The notes: a model not told the origin generated them from the letters alone. A stretch of 64,000 nt of DNA from Pseudomonas mosselii (GCF_003205295.1 NZ_QJRP01000018.1:32876-96875); one strand, 5' to 3'. Positions 8,029 to 18,637 are shown, numbered from the stretch's first letter. Program-made: numbers and translations.

Positions 8029-8143
8029 GAACACCCCGTGTCGGGATAATGACAGAACGCTGGCGATGTGGAACCGCGCCCCCTAAACTGTGTCACAGAT
8101 CGGGTTGCGCACGTGTGCTGAGAGGCCGTGATGCATTCACGCC

Positions 8144-8170
8144 TAAAGTTTTGCTCAGACAGGCCGAAAA
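8144..8170 (+). promoter_or_regulatory. Sigma-28 (FliA) promoter for flgMN
   Basis: TAAA, exactly 15 bases, then GCCGAAAA: one base away from the FliA consensus TAAA-N15-GCCGATAA. It lies about 30 bases before flgM, the anti-sigma factor for FliA, giving the expected autoregulatory loop. Confidence 0.88.
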
Positions 8171-8205
8171 CCAGGCATGCGTCCTAATTCCCAGGGGTTC
8201 TGAAC

Positions 8206-8529
8206 ATGGTCATCGACTTCAGTCGTCTCAACAACTCTCCGTCCGTCACGGGCGGCGTTCGCGGCAATGCCGCGCCAGGCAACGCCGAAAAAGCCGAAAA
8301 AGCCGGCGAAGCCAGTGAAGCGCCAAAGCGCGCCAATGCCAGCGGAGAAGCGGTACACCTGAGCCCAGAGGCCCAGCAATTGCAGAAGATCAGCGACAAG
8401 CTGCGCGATCAGCCGACCGTCAACAGTGCCCGCGTGGCCGAGTTGAAGCAGGCTATCGCAGACGGCAGCTACAAGGTCGATGTCGACCGGGTCGCCAGCA
8501 AACTGCTTGATTTCGAAGCCCAGCGCTGA
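8206..8529 (+). CDS. flgM: Anti-sigma-28 factor FlgM
   Basis: The 107-residue product starts MVIDFSRLNNSPSV. It has a long Ala/Glu/Lys-rich disordered N-terminal half and a C-terminal FliA-binding region (VHLSPEAQQLQKI, then VAELKQAIADGSYKVDVDRV and ASKLLDFE). FlgM holds FliA inactive until it is exported through the finished hook-basal body, coupling late gene expression to assembly. It has its own sigma-28 promoter and precedes flgN by 47 bases. Confidence 0.95.
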   Translation: MVIDFSRLNNSPSVTGGVRGNAAPGNAEKAEKAGEASEAPKRANASGEAVHLSPEAQQLQKISDKLRDQPTVNSARVAELKQAIADGSYKVDVDRVASKLLDFEAQR

Positions 8530-8576
8530 CCTTCAGGCGCGCTGACTTCAAGGACGCAACACGCCAAGAGTTAGCC

Positions 8577-9044
8577 ATGCACGACACTACCCTGCTGCAA
8601 CTGATTGAAAACGACATCGCGCCGACGCAGGAACTGCTCGAGCTTCTCCAGAACGAAGCGATAGCCCTGCACGGTCGGGACATGATGGCCCTGGAACAGA
8701 TCCTGGCCCGCAAACAGTCGTTGATCATCTTGCTCGAGCAGCAGGGCAAGCGGCGCAGCCAGCTGCTCCTCGAGCTCGGCCTGAGCGCCGACCGCGAAGG
8801 TGCCCAGGCGCTGGCCGCACAGTCGAGCAATGGCGAGGCCATCATGAGCCGACTCGATGCGCTGGGCGAGCTGATGGATGCCTGCCGGCAGGTCAACGAG
8901 ACCAATGGCCGGATCATCCAGGTGCAGCAGCAAACCACGGCGAACCAGATCAGAATCCTTCAGGGTGGCGATTCTCCGTCGCTCTACGACAGCCGTGGCG
9001 GCACCTCGCCAATGGCCAAGCCCCGCGCAATCAGCCAAGTGTGA
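8577..9044 (+). CDS. flgN: Flagellar export chaperone FlgN
   Basis: The 155-residue product is almost all helical and Gln/Leu/Glu-rich, as expected of FlgN, the cytoplasmic chaperone for the hook-filament junction proteins FlgK and FlgL. Its N-terminus (LLQLIENDIAPTQELLELLQ) and ANQIRILQGG near the C-terminus match the family. It lies immediately after flgM, the standard flgMN arrangement. Confidence 0.92.
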   Translation: MHDTTLLQLIENDIAPTQELLELLQNEAIALHGRDMMALEQILARKQSLIILLEQQGKRRSQLLLELGLSADREGAQALAAQSSNGEAIMSRLDALGELMDACRQVNETNGRIIQVQQQTTANQIRILQGGDSPSLYDSRGGTSPMAKPRAISQV

Positions 9045-9134
9045 TTAGTTCTATCTTATTTGTATCAAGACACGGAACATACTGGCAAAATGCCGTTACT
9101 TGCGTGTGCCGTTTTGCCTGGAGATTGATAACCC

Positions 9135-9878
9135 GTGTTCAATGAATCCGATGCTCCCCAGCCACCAAAGGTGCTGACCACCCCTTTGGAGATCACGGCC
9201 AACTTGCGCCAGCTGCTGGATAGCCACGACCCGCTGATCATCAGCTTCCACGAGCGCAGCCAGCGGTTCCAGAGCTATGTGGTGCATGTCGACCGGGACA
9301 AAGGCTTCCTGGCACTGGATGAAATGATCCCTCGCGATGGCGAGAAGTACATCGAGAACGGCGAAGCGTTCCGCGTCGAAGGCTTCCATGACGGCGTACG
9401 CATCGCCTGGGAGTCCAGCACACCGCTGACCGTCACCGAGATCGATGGTCACCGCTGCTACCGTGGCCCGCTGCCCGAGGAAGTGACCTATCACCAGCGC
9501 CGCAACGCCTTCCGCGCCGCGCTGAAACTGTCGCAACTGGTCGACATCACCCTCGACGGCGCCCACCTCAAGGGCAACGGCGCCCTGCGCGGCAAACTGC
9601 TGGACATCTCCGCCACAGGCTGCAAGCTGCGTTTCGACGGCAACGTCGAGGACCGCCTGCAACTGGGCCAGGTCTACGAGCGCTTCAAGGCCGGCAACCC
9701 ACTGGGTCTGACCGATACCCTGGTCGAACTGCGCCATCTGCACTTCGAGGAACGCATCAACACCACCTTCGCCGGGGTGCGCTTCCACAACCTCAACGGC
9801 CAGGCACAACGCAAGATCGAGAGTTTCGTCTACCAGCTGCAACGCGAGGCGCGGCGGTTCGACAAAGACGACTATTGA
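9135..9878 (+). CDS. ycgR: Flagellar brake protein YcgR (c-di-GMP receptor)
   Basis: The 247-residue product has an N-terminal YcgR domain (~1-110) and a C-terminal PilZ domain. The c-di-GMP motifs are complete: RRNAFR at 122-127 and DISATG at 157-162. On binding c-di-GMP, YcgR acts at the motor to reduce swimming. The start is GTG at 9135, with GGAG about 11 bases upstream. It follows flgN by 90 bases and is closed by a strong terminator. I saw no convincing flagellar promoter directly in front. Confidence 0.93.
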   Translation: MFNESDAPQPPKVLTTPLEITANLRQLLDSHDPLIISFHERSQRFQSYVVHVDRDKGFLALDEMIPRDGEKYIENGEAFRVEGFHDGVRIAWESSTPLTVTEIDGHRCYRGPLPEEVTYHQRRNAFRAALKLSQLVDITLDGAHLKGNGALRGKLLDISATGCKLRFDGNVEDRLQLGQVYERFKAGNPLGLTDTLVELRHLHFEERINTTFAGVRFHNLNGQAQRKIESFVYQLQREARRFDKDDY

Positions 9879-9894
9879 ACGTCGCCAGGACATG

Positions 9895-9923
9895 AAAAAC
9901 GCCACCCCATGGGTGGCGTTTTT
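9895..9923 (+). terminator. Bidirectional terminator between ycgR and MFS gene
   Basis: The inverted repeat AAAAACGCCACCC-CATG-GGTGGCGTTTTT has A and T runs on both sides, so it can serve both converging genes. It is 16 bases past the ycgR stop and 23 before the MFS stop on the other strand. Confidence 0.93.
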
Positions 9924-9946
9924 CATTCAGGGCCAACACCAACAGG

Positions 9947-11269
9947 CTAGGATTTGCTCACCTCGCCTTCCCGCTGCGCACCGACATCCTCTTCCGTATC
10001 CTCCGCCGCCACCGGTGCCTGCATCACCTCCTGCACGGTCTGCTCGTCCACACGAGGGTCAAGGGCCGCCGACAAGGGCGAACCCGCCGCCGGCATGGCC
10101 ACGTGCCCCAGCGGCGCATCCTGGACCTGATGCAACCCGGTGACCGCCTTGGGCCGAATGCGCCAGACCAGCACCAAGGCGAAGAACACGAAGAAGGCAT
10201 ACAGCATCTGCGCGCCCAGCAGCTTCATCAGCACCCCGGCCACCAGCGGCCCGATGCAGGCGCCCACGCCATAGGTGACCAGCAGCATGGCGGTCAACGA
10301 GACCCGCCGCTCGCTTTCCACATGGTCGTTGGAGAACGCCACCGCCAGCGGATACAGGCAGAACTGCAACAGCGAGATGACGAAACCGATGCCGAACAAC
10401 AGCGCCAACGGCACGCCTGGCAGGATCGCCAGCGGCGCCGAGGCCAGCGCCAGGCCGATCGCCACGCTACGGATCAACACAGCGCGATCATAGCGGTCGG
10501 ACAACCAGCCCAGCGGCCACTGCACCAGCAGGCCGGCGAAAATGCAGCTGCCCATGAACAGGCCGATCTGCTCGGTGGATAGCCCCTGGCTGGACGCGTA
10601 CAGCGGCGCAAGGCCATAGAACGAACCGACGATCAGGCCCGAACCGAGCACCGTGGACAACGATTGCGGCACGCGCTTGATGAAGAACTTCGGCTCCATC
10701 GGCGCCGGCCGCAACGGCGCGGGGTGGATGCGCCGGGTCATGGCCACCGGCACCAGGCACAGGGCAAAGCACATCGCAACCAGCATCAGCAACTCAGGCC
10801 CCAGCTGTGGATGCACCACCAGGATCAACTGGCCAAGCACCAGCCCAAGATACGAGGCAATCATGTAGCCGCTGAACACTGCACCACGATGCTTGGCATC
10901 GGCCTGCTCGTTGAGCCAGCTCTCGATGACCATGTACTGGCACATCATCCCCAGGCCGACGATCATCCGCAGTCCGATCCAGGCCGGCAGCCAGCTGGTG
11001 AGCCCGTGCCCGAGCACCGCCGCACCGACGATACCGGCACAGGTGGCGTAGGCACGGATATGCCCGACCCGGCCGATCAGCCGGTGCCCGACCTTGCCGC
11101 CGACCGCCAGGCCGAAATAGTTGGCCGCCATCAGCGCACCGATCCAAAGGCTGTCGACATGGTCGGCGGCCAGGCGCAGGGCCAGGTAGGTACTGAGCAG
11201 ACCCGAACCGATCAGCATCATCAGGGCGGCGAAGTACAACGACTGAAACGGCTTCCAGATATTTCGCAT
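9947..11269 (-). CDS. MFS transporter, YcaD-like
   Basis: The 440-residue product has about 12 hydrophobic segments and a cytoplasmic acidic tail of about 60 residues. Features such as GLRMIVGLGMMCQYMVIESW and WPLGWLSDRYDRA (the MFS loop motif) fit the YcaD branch of the major facilitator superfamily; the substrate is unknown. The start is taken as ATG 11269 (MRNIWKPFQ). A TTG four codons earlier sits only 1 base after AAGGAG, so neither start has ideal spacing. It is convergent with ycgR. Confidence 0.85.
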   Translation of the reverse strand: MRNIWKPFQSLYFAALMMLIGSGLLSTYLALRLAADHVDSLWIGALMAANYFGLAVGGKVGHRLIGRVGHIRAYATCAGIVGAAVLGHGLTSWLPAWIGLRMIVGLGMMCQYMVIESWLNEQADAKHRGAVFSGYMIASYLGLVLGQLILVVHPQLGPELLMLVAMCFALCLVPVAMTRRIHPAPLRPAPMEPKFFIKRVPQSLSTVLGSGLIVGSFYGLAPLYASSQGLSTEQIGLFMGSCIFAGLLVQWPLGWLSDRYDRAVLIRSVAIGLALASAPLAILPGVPLALLFGIGFVISLLQFCLYPLAVAFSNDHVESERRVSLTAMLLVTYGVGACIGPLVAGVLMKLLGAQMLYAFFVFFALVLVWRIRPKAVTGLHQVQDAPLGHVAMPAAGSPLSAALDPRVDEQTVQEVMQAPVAAEDTEEDVGAQREGEVSKS

Positions 11270-11400
11270 ACGTCCCGTCAAGCTCCTTGATCTGGTGGCG
11301 CGGGGTTGCTGCCAAGCATAAAAGCAAATCTACCGCCGCGCAGGTCCCCGACGGCTAAATTCGGCCGCCGGAGACGCATCCAGTAGCGGTCGTGTCGCGC

Positions 11401-12744
11401 TCAGGCTTGCACAGCCAACACGCGGCGCTCCCAGGGCGTGATCTCATCGAAGAAATCGCTCAGCTCCAAGGTCTTGGTGGCGATGTAGCCTTCGATGAAC
11501 TCCCTGCCGAACAGTTCCCGTGCCAGGTCGCTGCGCTTGAGGCGCTCCAGCGCGGCATGCAGCGTACAGGGCAGGCTCAGGTGCTCGGGCACCTCGAACT
11601 CGCCCTGGATCGCCGGCGTCGGCGCAAGCTGCCGCTCGATGCCATGCAAGCCGGCGGCGAGACTCGCGGCGATGGCCAGGTAAGGGTTGGCGTCGGCGCC
11701 CGGCAGGCGGTTCTCCACCCGCCGCGCCGCAGGCGAGCTGGCCGGGATGCGCAAGCCCGCGGCGCGGTTGTCCTCGGACCAGCAGGCATTGTTCGGCGAC
11801 GCGTAGGGGTGGCACAGGCGCTGGTAGGAATTGACGTTCGGCGCGAACAGCACGGTGAAGTCGGCCAGGCAGGCCTGCAGCCCACCGATGAAATGGTGGA
11901 AGGTGTCGGTCGCCCTGCCCTGCTCGTCGCTGAACACGTTGCGCCCGCTGGCGCTGTCGACCAGGCTCTGGTGGATATGCATGGAGCTGCCAGGGGTGTG
12001 CGCCAGCGGCTTGGCCATGCACACCACGGTCAGGCCATGCTTGAGCGCGACCTCCTTGAGCAGGTGCTTGAACAGGAAGGTCTGGTCGGCCAGCAGCAAG
12101 GGATCGCCGTGCAGCAGGTTGATCTCGAACTGGCTGACGCCCATCTCATGCATGAAGGTGTCGCGCGGCAGGCCCAGCGCCGCCATGCAACGGTATACCT
12201 CGTTGAAGAATGGGCGCAGGCCGTTGTTGGAGCTGACACTGAAAGCCGAGTGGCCCATTTCCCGACGTCCGTCCTTGCCCAGCGGCGGCTGGAACGGCTG
12301 GGTCGGGTCGGCATTGGCGGCAAAGACGAAGAACTCCAGTTCCGTCGCCACCACTGGCGCCAGCCCGCGCTCGGCATAGCGGGCGATCACCGCCTTGAGC
12401 TGGCCACGACTGGACAGCCCCGAGGGCGTGCCATCGAGTTCCACCGCATCGCAGATGGCCAGCGCCCGAGGCTCGTCGCTCCAGGGCAAGCGGTGGATCT
12501 GCGAAGGCTCGGCCACCAACGCCAGGTCGCCGTCGTCACTGCCGTAGTACTTGGCCGCCGGATAACCGCCCATGATGCACTGCAGCAGGACGCCACGGGC
12601 CATCTGCAGGCGACGGCCTTCGAGAAAGCCCTCGGCGGTCATCACCTTGCCACGGGGCACGCCATTGAGGTCGGGGGTGACGCACTCGATTTCAACGATG
12701 CCCTTGAGGAACGCTGCCTGGTTGCGCGGGCCTTCGGTCGTCAT
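11401..12744 (-). CDS. Glutamine synthetase family protein, probably gamma-glutamylpolyamine synthetase
   Basis: The 447-residue product has the glutamine synthetase catalytic fold. ELEFFVFAAN is the metal-binding E-x-E strand. MGVSQFEINLLHGDPL and SSMHIHQSL follow, then NSYQRLCHPYASPNNACWSE and RVENRLPGADANPYLAIAA. The non-canonical sequence and absence of the adenylylation tyrosine region point to the PuuA/SpuI group, which ligates glutamate to putrescine-type amines; GlnA is unlikely. The ATG at 12744 has AAGGAC upstream, overlapped by an AACAAGAA Hfq/Crc-type motif. It is next to bkdR but reads as its own unit. Confidence 0.85.
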   Translation of the reverse strand: MTTEGPRNQAAFLKGIVEIECVTPDLNGVPRGKVMTAEGFLEGRRLQMARGVLLQCIMGGYPAAKYYGSDDGDLALVAEPSQIHRLPWSDEPRALAICDAVELDGTPSGLSSRGQLKAVIARYAERGLAPVVATELEFFVFAANADPTQPFQPPLGKDGRREMGHSAFSVSSNNGLRPFFNEVYRCMAALGLPRDTFMHEMGVSQFEINLLHGDPLLLADQTFLFKHLLKEVALKHGLTVVCMAKPLAHTPGSSMHIHQSLVDSASGRNVFSDEQGRATDTFHHFIGGLQACLADFTVLFAPNVNSYQRLCHPYASPNNACWSEDNRAAGLRIPASSPAARRVENRLPGADANPYLAIAASLAAGLHGIERQLAPTPAIQGEFEVPEHLSLPCTLHAALERLKRSDLARELFGREFIEGYIATKTLELSDFFDEITPWERRVLAVQA

Positions 12745-12754
12745 GACGCTGTCC

Positions 12755-12762
12755 TTCTTGTT
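12755..12762 (-). promoter_or_regulatory. Hfq/Crc-type CA motif in polyamine ligase leader
   Basis: AACAAGAA on the transcript strand fits AANAANAA, the A-rich repeat bound by Hfq with Crc during catabolite repression in Pseudomonas. It ends 10 bases before the ATG and overlaps the ribosome site AAGGAC, so binding would block translation. Confidence 0.5.
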
Positions 12763-12846
12763 GTGTTCGCATGCCGGGAATGGCGACGCACACAACATAG
12801 GCCCGGGGTGTTTAAAATATCAAGCACCCCAGGCGCCGCACCCGGA

Positions 12847-13335
12847 TCATTGCTCGCGCAGCGTCATGCCATTGGCCGGCAACGGCAGCGCGGTCTTGTA
12901 GCGCACCTGTTTCAAGGCAAAGCTGGAGCGAATGTTCGCCACCCCGGGCAAGCGCGTGAGGTAATCGAGGAAGCGTTCCAGCGCCTGGATACTCGGCAGC
13001 AGCACCCGCAGCAGGTAGTCCGGATCCCCGGTCATCAGGTAGCACTCCATGACCTCCGGCCGTTCGGCGATCTCCTCCTCGAAGCGGTGCAGCGATTGCT
13101 CCACCTGCTTTTCCAGGCTGACGTGGATGAACACATTCACATCCAGCCCCAGCGCCTCGGGCGACAGCAGCGTGACCTGCTGACGGATCACCCCCAGCTC
13201 CTCCATGGCCTTGACCCGGTTGAAGCACGGGGTGGGCGACAGGTTGACCGAGCGCGCCAGCTCCGCGTTGGTGATGCGGGCGTTTTCCTGCAGGCTGTTG
13301 AGGATGCCGATATCCGTTCGATCCAGTTTACGCAT
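12847..13335 (-). CDS. bkdR: Lrp-family regulator of the bkd operon, BkdR
   Basis: The 162-residue product is an Lrp/AsnC regulator. The N-terminal helix-turn-helix (LDRTDIGILNSLQENARITN, then AELARSVNLSPTPCFNRVKA) is followed by an effector-binding domain ending in the conserved LPGVANIRSSFALKQV. In P. putida BkdR activates the bkd operon in response to branched-chain amino acids. It diverges from bkdA1 across a 198-base gap that should contain its binding sites; I could not delimit them by eye. Confidence 0.95.
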   Translation of the reverse strand: MRKLDRTDIGILNSLQENARITNAELARSVNLSPTPCFNRVKAMEELGVIRQQVTLLSPEALGLDVNVFIHVSLEKQVEQSLHRFEEEIAERPEVMECYLMTGDPDYLLRVLLPSIQALERFLDYLTRLPGVANIRSSFALKQVRYKTALPLPANGMTLREQ

Positions 13336-13503
13336 GAGAGAAATTGACCTGGTTTTTGTGTTTGTACGGAATGTTTATCTGCGCCGCCGGACAAAGGCAA
13401 TGAACTTGAGAGAAAAATTCTCCTGCCGTCCCCCTATGATGTAAAAAGACGCTGACCTGCCAGTCACGAGCCGGCAGTCAGCGGCGGCCGCTTCAAAGCT
13501 CAC

Positions 13504-13511
13504 AAAAACAA
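13504..13511 (+). promoter_or_regulatory. Hfq/Crc-type CA motif before bkdA1
   Basis: AAAAACAA fits AANAANAA and lies 22 bases before the bkdA1 ATG. bkdA1 is a known catabolite-repression (Crc) target in P. putida, so a functional site is likely. Confidence 0.6.
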
Positions 13512-13533
13512 CATTCGAGCGAGCGTAAAAAGC

Positions 13534-14766
13534 ATGAACGAGTACGCCCCCCTGCGTCTGCATGTGCCCGAGCCTACAGGCCGGCCAGGCTGCCAGACCG
13601 ATTTCTCCTACCTGCGCCTGAACGACGCGGGTCAAGTCCGTAAACCCCCTATCGATGTAGAGCCTGCCGACACGGCGGACCTCTCCTACAGCCTCGTGCG
13701 CGTGCTCAACGAGCACGGCGACGCCGTCGGCCCCTGGGCCGAGGGCATCGAGCCGCAGGTGCTGCGCCAGGGCATGCACGCCATGCTCAAGACGCGCATC
13801 TTCGACAGCCGCATGGTGGTCGCCCAGCGCCAGAAGAAGATGTCCTTCTACATGCAGAGCCTGGGCGAGGAAGCCATCGGCAGCGGCCAGGCCCTGGCCC
13901 TGAACCGCAGCGACATGTGCTTCCCCACCTACCGCCAGCAGAGCATCCTGATGGCCCGCGAGGTGTCGCTGGTGGACATGATCTGCCAGTTGCTGTCCAA
14001 CACCCGTGACCCGCTCAAGGGCCGCCAGCTGCCGATCATGTACTCGGTGCGCGAAGCCGGCTTCTTCACCATCAGCGGCAACCTGGCCACCCAGTTCGTC
14101 CAGGCGGTCGGCTGGGCCATGGCCTCGGCGATCAAGGGCGATACCAAGATCGCCTCGGCGTGGATCGGCGACGGCGCCACCGCCGAGTCCGACTTCCACA
14201 CCGCCCTGACCTTCGCCCACGTCTACCGCGCCCCGGTAATCCTCAACGTGGTCAACAACCAGTGGGCGATCTCGACCTTCCAGGCCATCGCCGGTGGCGA
14301 ATCGACCACCTTCGCCGGTCGTGGCGTGGGTTGCGGCATCGCTTCGCTGCGGGTCGACGGCAACGACTTCATCGCTGTCTACGCCGCCTCGCGTTGGGCC
14401 GCCGAACGCGCCCGCCGCGGCCTGGGGCCGACGCTGATCGAATGGGTCACCTACCGTGCCGGCCCGCACTCGACCTCGGACGACCCGTCCAAGTACCGCC
14501 CGGCCGACGACTGGAGCCACTTCCCGCTGGGCGACCCGATCGCCCGCCTCAAGCAGCACCTGATCAAGCTCGGCCACTGGTCCGAGGAAGAGCACCAGGC
14601 GGTCACCGCGGAGCTCGAGGCCGAGGTGATCAAGGCGCAGAAGGACGCCGAGCAGTTCGGCACCCTGAGCAATGGCCATATCCCCAGCGCCGCCTCGATG
14701 TTCGAGGACGTGTACAAGGAAATGCCCGACCACCTGCGCCGTCAGCGCCAGGAACTGGGGGTCTGA
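13534..14766 (+). CDS. bkdA1: Branched-chain 2-oxoacid dehydrogenase E1 alpha, BkdA1
   Basis: The 410-residue product is the thiamine-diphosphate E1 alpha subunit, decarboxylating the 2-oxoacids of valine, leucine and isoleucine. The TPP motif spans WIGDGATAESDFHTAL to LNVVNNQWAIS. The phosphorylation-loop-like segment YRAGPHSTSDDPSKYR is also present. The length agrees with the P. putida protein. It opens the bkdA1-bkdA2-bkdB-lpdV operon, and bkdA2 begins 1 base after its stop. Confidence 0.97.
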   Translation: MNEYAPLRLHVPEPTGRPGCQTDFSYLRLNDAGQVRKPPIDVEPADTADLSYSLVRVLNEHGDAVGPWAEGIEPQVLRQGMHAMLKTRIFDSRMVVAQRQKKMSFYMQSLGEEAIGSGQALALNRSDMCFPTYRQQSILMAREVSLVDMICQLLSNTRDPLKGRQLPIMYSVREAGFFTISGNLATQFVQAVGWAMASAIKGDTKIASAWIGDGATAESDFHTALTFAHVYRAPVILNVVNNQWAISTFQAIAGGESTTFAGRGVGCGIASLRVDGNDFIAVYAASRWAAERARRGLGPTLIEWVTYRAGPHSTSDDPSKYRPADDWSHFPLGDPIARLKQHLIKLGHWSEEEHQAVTAELEAEVIKAQKDAEQFGTLSNGHIPSAASMFEDVYKEMPDHLRRQRQELGV

Positions 14767-14767
14767 G

Positions 14768-15826
<1,059 letters not shown>

Positions 15827-17095
15827 ATGGGCACGCACGTCATCAAGATGCCGGACATTGGCGAAGGCATCGCGCAGGTCGAGTTGGTGGAATGGTTCGT
15901 CAAGGTCGGCGATGTGATCGCCGAGGACCAGGTGGTGGCTGATGTCATGACCGACAAGGCCACCGTGGAAATCCCCTCGCCGGTCAGCGGCAAGGTGCTG
16001 GCGCTGGGCGGCCAGCCCGGCGAAGTGATGGCGGTCGGCAGCGAGCTGATCCGCATCGAAGTCGAAGGCAGCGGCAACCATGTCGACACGCCCCAGGCCA
16101 AGCCGGCCGAGCCGGAACCCGCGCCGGTCAAGGCCGTGCCTCAACCCGAGCCACGCATCGAGGCACAACCCCAGGCTGCTGCGGCCCATGCCGCCGCGCC
16201 TATCGTGCCGCGCGAAGCCCACGACAAGCCACTGGCTTCCCCTGCTGTGCGCAAGCGCGCCCTGGACGCCGGGATCGAGCTGCGCTACGTGCATGGCAGC
16301 GGCCCGGCTGGGCGCATCCTGCACGAAGACCTCGACGCCTTCATCAGCAAACCGCAGACCAGTGCCGGCCAGGCACCGGGCGGCTATGGCAAGCGCACCG
16401 ACAGCGAGCAGGTGCCGGTGATCGGCCTGCGCCGCAAGATCGCCCAGCGCATGCAGGACGCCAAGCGTCGCGTCGCCCACTTCAGCTACGTCGAGGAGAT
16501 CGACGTCACTGCTCTGGAAGCCCTGCGCCAGCAGCTCAACGCCAAGTACGGCGACAGCCGCGGCAAGCTCACCCTGCTGCCGTTCCTGGTACGCGCCATG
16601 GTCGTCGCCCTGCGCGACTTCCCGCAGATCAACGCCACCTACGACGATGAGGCCCAGGTCATCACCCGCCACGGCGCGGTGCATGTCGGCATCGCCACCC
16701 AGGGCGACAACGGCCTGATGGTGCCGGTACTGCGCCACGCCGAGGCCGGCAACCTGTGGAGCAACGCCGGCGAAATCGCCCGCGTGGCCCACGCCGCGCG
16801 CAACAACAAGGCCACCCGCGAAGAGCTGACCGGCTCGACCATCACCCTGACCAGCCTCGGCGCGCTGGGCGGCATCGTCAGCACCCCGGTGGTCAACACC
16901 CCGGAAGTGGCGATCGTCGGCGTCAACCGCATGGTCGAACGGCCGGTGGTGATCGACGGCCAGATCGTCGTGCGCAAGATGATGAACCTGTCCAGTTCGT
17001 TCGACCATCGCGTGGTCGACGGCATGGATGCCGCCCTATTTATCCAGGCCGTGCGCGGCCTGCTGGAACAGCCTGCCTGCCTGTTCGTGGAGTGA
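15827..17095 (+). CDS. bkdB: Branched-chain 2-oxoacid dehydrogenase E2 (acyltransferase), BkdB
   Basis: The 422-residue product has three modules. A lipoyl domain (1-80) has the lipoylated Lys44 in VMTDKATVEI. A Pro/Ala/Glu linker leads to a peripheral subunit-binding domain (~132-172, ASPAVRKRALDAGIELRYVH). The catalytic acyltransferase domain (~195-422) ends with the active site SFDHRVVDGMDAALF. It forms the complex core and transfers branched acyl groups to CoA. It starts immediately after the bkdA2 stop. Confidence 0.97.
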   Translation: MGTHVIKMPDIGEGIAQVELVEWFVKVGDVIAEDQVVADVMTDKATVEIPSPVSGKVLALGGQPGEVMAVGSELIRIEVEGSGNHVDTPQAKPAEPEPAPVKAVPQPEPRIEAQPQAAAAHAAAPIVPREAHDKPLASPAVRKRALDAGIELRYVHGSGPAGRILHEDLDAFISKPQTSAGQAPGGYGKRTDSEQVPVIGLRRKIAQRMQDAKRRVAHFSYVEEIDVTALEALRQQLNAKYGDSRGKLTLLPFLVRAMVVALRDFPQINATYDDEAQVITRHGAVHVGIATQGDNGLMVPVLRHAEAGNLWSNAGEIARVAHAARNNKATREELTGSTITLTSLGALGGIVSTPVVNTPEVAIVGVNRMVERPVVIDGQIVVRKMMNLSSSFDHRVVDGMDAALFIQAVRGLLEQPACLFVE

Positions 17096-17097
17096 TC

Positions 17098-18477
17098 ATG
17101 CAAGAGCTCATCAACACCACCCTGCTGATCATCGGCGGCGGCCCCGGCGGCTACGTGGCCGCCATCCGCGCCGGGCAACTGGGTATCCCCACCGTACTGG
17201 TCGAAGGCCAGGCGCTGGGCGGAACCTGCCTGAACATCGGCTGCATTCCCTCGAAGGCGCTGATCCACGTGGCCGAACAGTTCCACCAGGCCAGCCGCTA
17301 CACCGAGCCTTCGCCGCTGGGCATCAGCGTGGCCTCGCCGCGCCTGGACATCACCCACAGTGTCGAGTGGAAGGACGGCATCGTCGACCGCCTCACCAGC
17401 GGTGTCGCCGCCCTGCTGAAAAAGCACGGTGTGAAGGTGATCCATGGCTGGGCGAAGATCCTCGACGGCAAGAGCGTCGAGGTCGACGGCCAGCGCATCC
17501 AGTGCGAGCACCTGCTGCTGGCCACCGGTTCGAACAGCGTCGAACTGCCGATGCTGCCGATCGGCGGGCCGATCATCTCGTCCACCGAGGCCCTGGCGCC
17601 CAAGGCGCTGCCCCAGCACCTGGTGGTGGTCGGCGGCGGCTACATCGGCCTGGAACTGGGTATCGCCTACCGCAAGCTCGGCGCCAAGGTCAGCGTGGTG
17701 GAAGCCCGCGACCGCATCCTGCCGACCTACGACGCGGAACTCACAGCGCCAGTGGCGGACTCGATCAAGAAGCTCGGCATCGCGTTGTACCTGGGGCACA
17801 GCGTCGAGGGATACACGGACGGCTGCCTGCTGGCCAGCGATGGCCAGGGCGGGCAACTGCGGCTCGAGGCCGACCAGGTGCTGGTGGCCGTGGGCCGTCG
17901 CCCACGCATCAAAGGCTTCGGCCTGGAAAGCCTGGACCTGAAGATGAACGGCGCGGCCATCGCCATTGATGAGCGCTGCCAGACCAGCATGCGCAATGTC
18001 TGGGCGATTGGCGACGTGGCCGGCGAGCCGATGCTGGCGCACCGGGCCATGGCCCAGGGCGAAATGGTCGCCGAGATCATCGCCGGCAAGAACCGACGCT
18101 TCGAGCCCAGCGCGATCGCCGCGGTGTGCTTCACCGACCCAGAGGTGGTGGTGGTCGGCCAGACCCCGGAACAGGCCGGGCAGCAGGGAGTGGACTGCAT
18201 CGTCGCGCAGTTCCCCTTCGCCGCCAACGGCCGGGCCATGAGCCTGGAATCAAAAACTGGCTTCGTGCGCGTGGTGGCACGCCGCGACAATCACCTGATC
18301 CTCGGCTGGCAGGCCGTGGGCGTGGCGGTGTCGGAACTGTCCACCGCCTTCGCCCAGTCGCTGGAGATGGGCGCATGCCTGGAAGATATCGCCGGCACCA
18401 TCCATGCCCACCCGACACTGGGCGAGGCGGTGCAGGAAGCAGCGCTGCGCGCCCTGGGCCACGCCCTGCACATCTGA
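17098..18477 (+). CDS. lpdV: Dihydrolipoamide dehydrogenase E3 of the bkd complex, LpdV
   Basis: The 459-residue flavoprotein reoxidises the lipoyl groups of BkdB. It has the FAD-binding GGGPGGYVAA, the redox disulfide in GGTCLNIGCIPSKAL, the NAD motif VVGGGYIGLELG, the second FAD motif NVWAIGDVAGEPMLA, and the C-terminal His-Glu pair in HAHPTLGEAVQEAA. The ATG at 17098 is 2 bases after the bkdB stop. It closes the operon. Confidence 0.97.
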   Translation: MQELINTTLLIIGGGPGGYVAAIRAGQLGIPTVLVEGQALGGTCLNIGCIPSKALIHVAEQFHQASRYTEPSPLGISVASPRLDITHSVEWKDGIVDRLTSGVAALLKKHGVKVIHGWAKILDGKSVEVDGQRIQCEHLLLATGSNSVELPMLPIGGPIISSTEALAPKALPQHLVVVGGGYIGLELGIAYRKLGAKVSVVEARDRILPTYDAELTAPVADSIKKLGIALYLGHSVEGYTDGCLLASDGQGGQLRLEADQVLVAVGRRPRIKGFGLESLDLKMNGAAIAIDERCQTSMRNVWAIGDVAGEPMLAHRAMAQGEMVAEIIAGKNRRFEPSAIAAVCFTDPEVVVVGQTPEQAGQQGVDCIVAQFPFAANGRAMSLESKTGFVRVVARRDNHLILGWQAVGVAVSELSTAFAQSLEMGACLEDIAGTIHAHPTLGEAVQEAALRALGHALHI

Positions 18478-18637
18478 CCTGACACTGAAGCGGCAATAGC
18501 CGATTTGACCCGCTGCGCCCCTGTCGCCGCGGGTCTTTTTTTCATTCGGCGACAGCGCCATCACTTGCAGCGTGTTTGCCGCAAGCGGCAATTCTCTTCC
18601 CTCGCCGGGCAAGCCCATTCCGGACGACAGACAGTTG

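Noticed and set aside
9045..9134. Sigma-54 or sigma-28 promoter for ycgR
   Set aside because: TGGCA and TTGC blocks occur but at the wrong spacing, and a TCAA-N15-GGCAAAAT match is too weak to claim.
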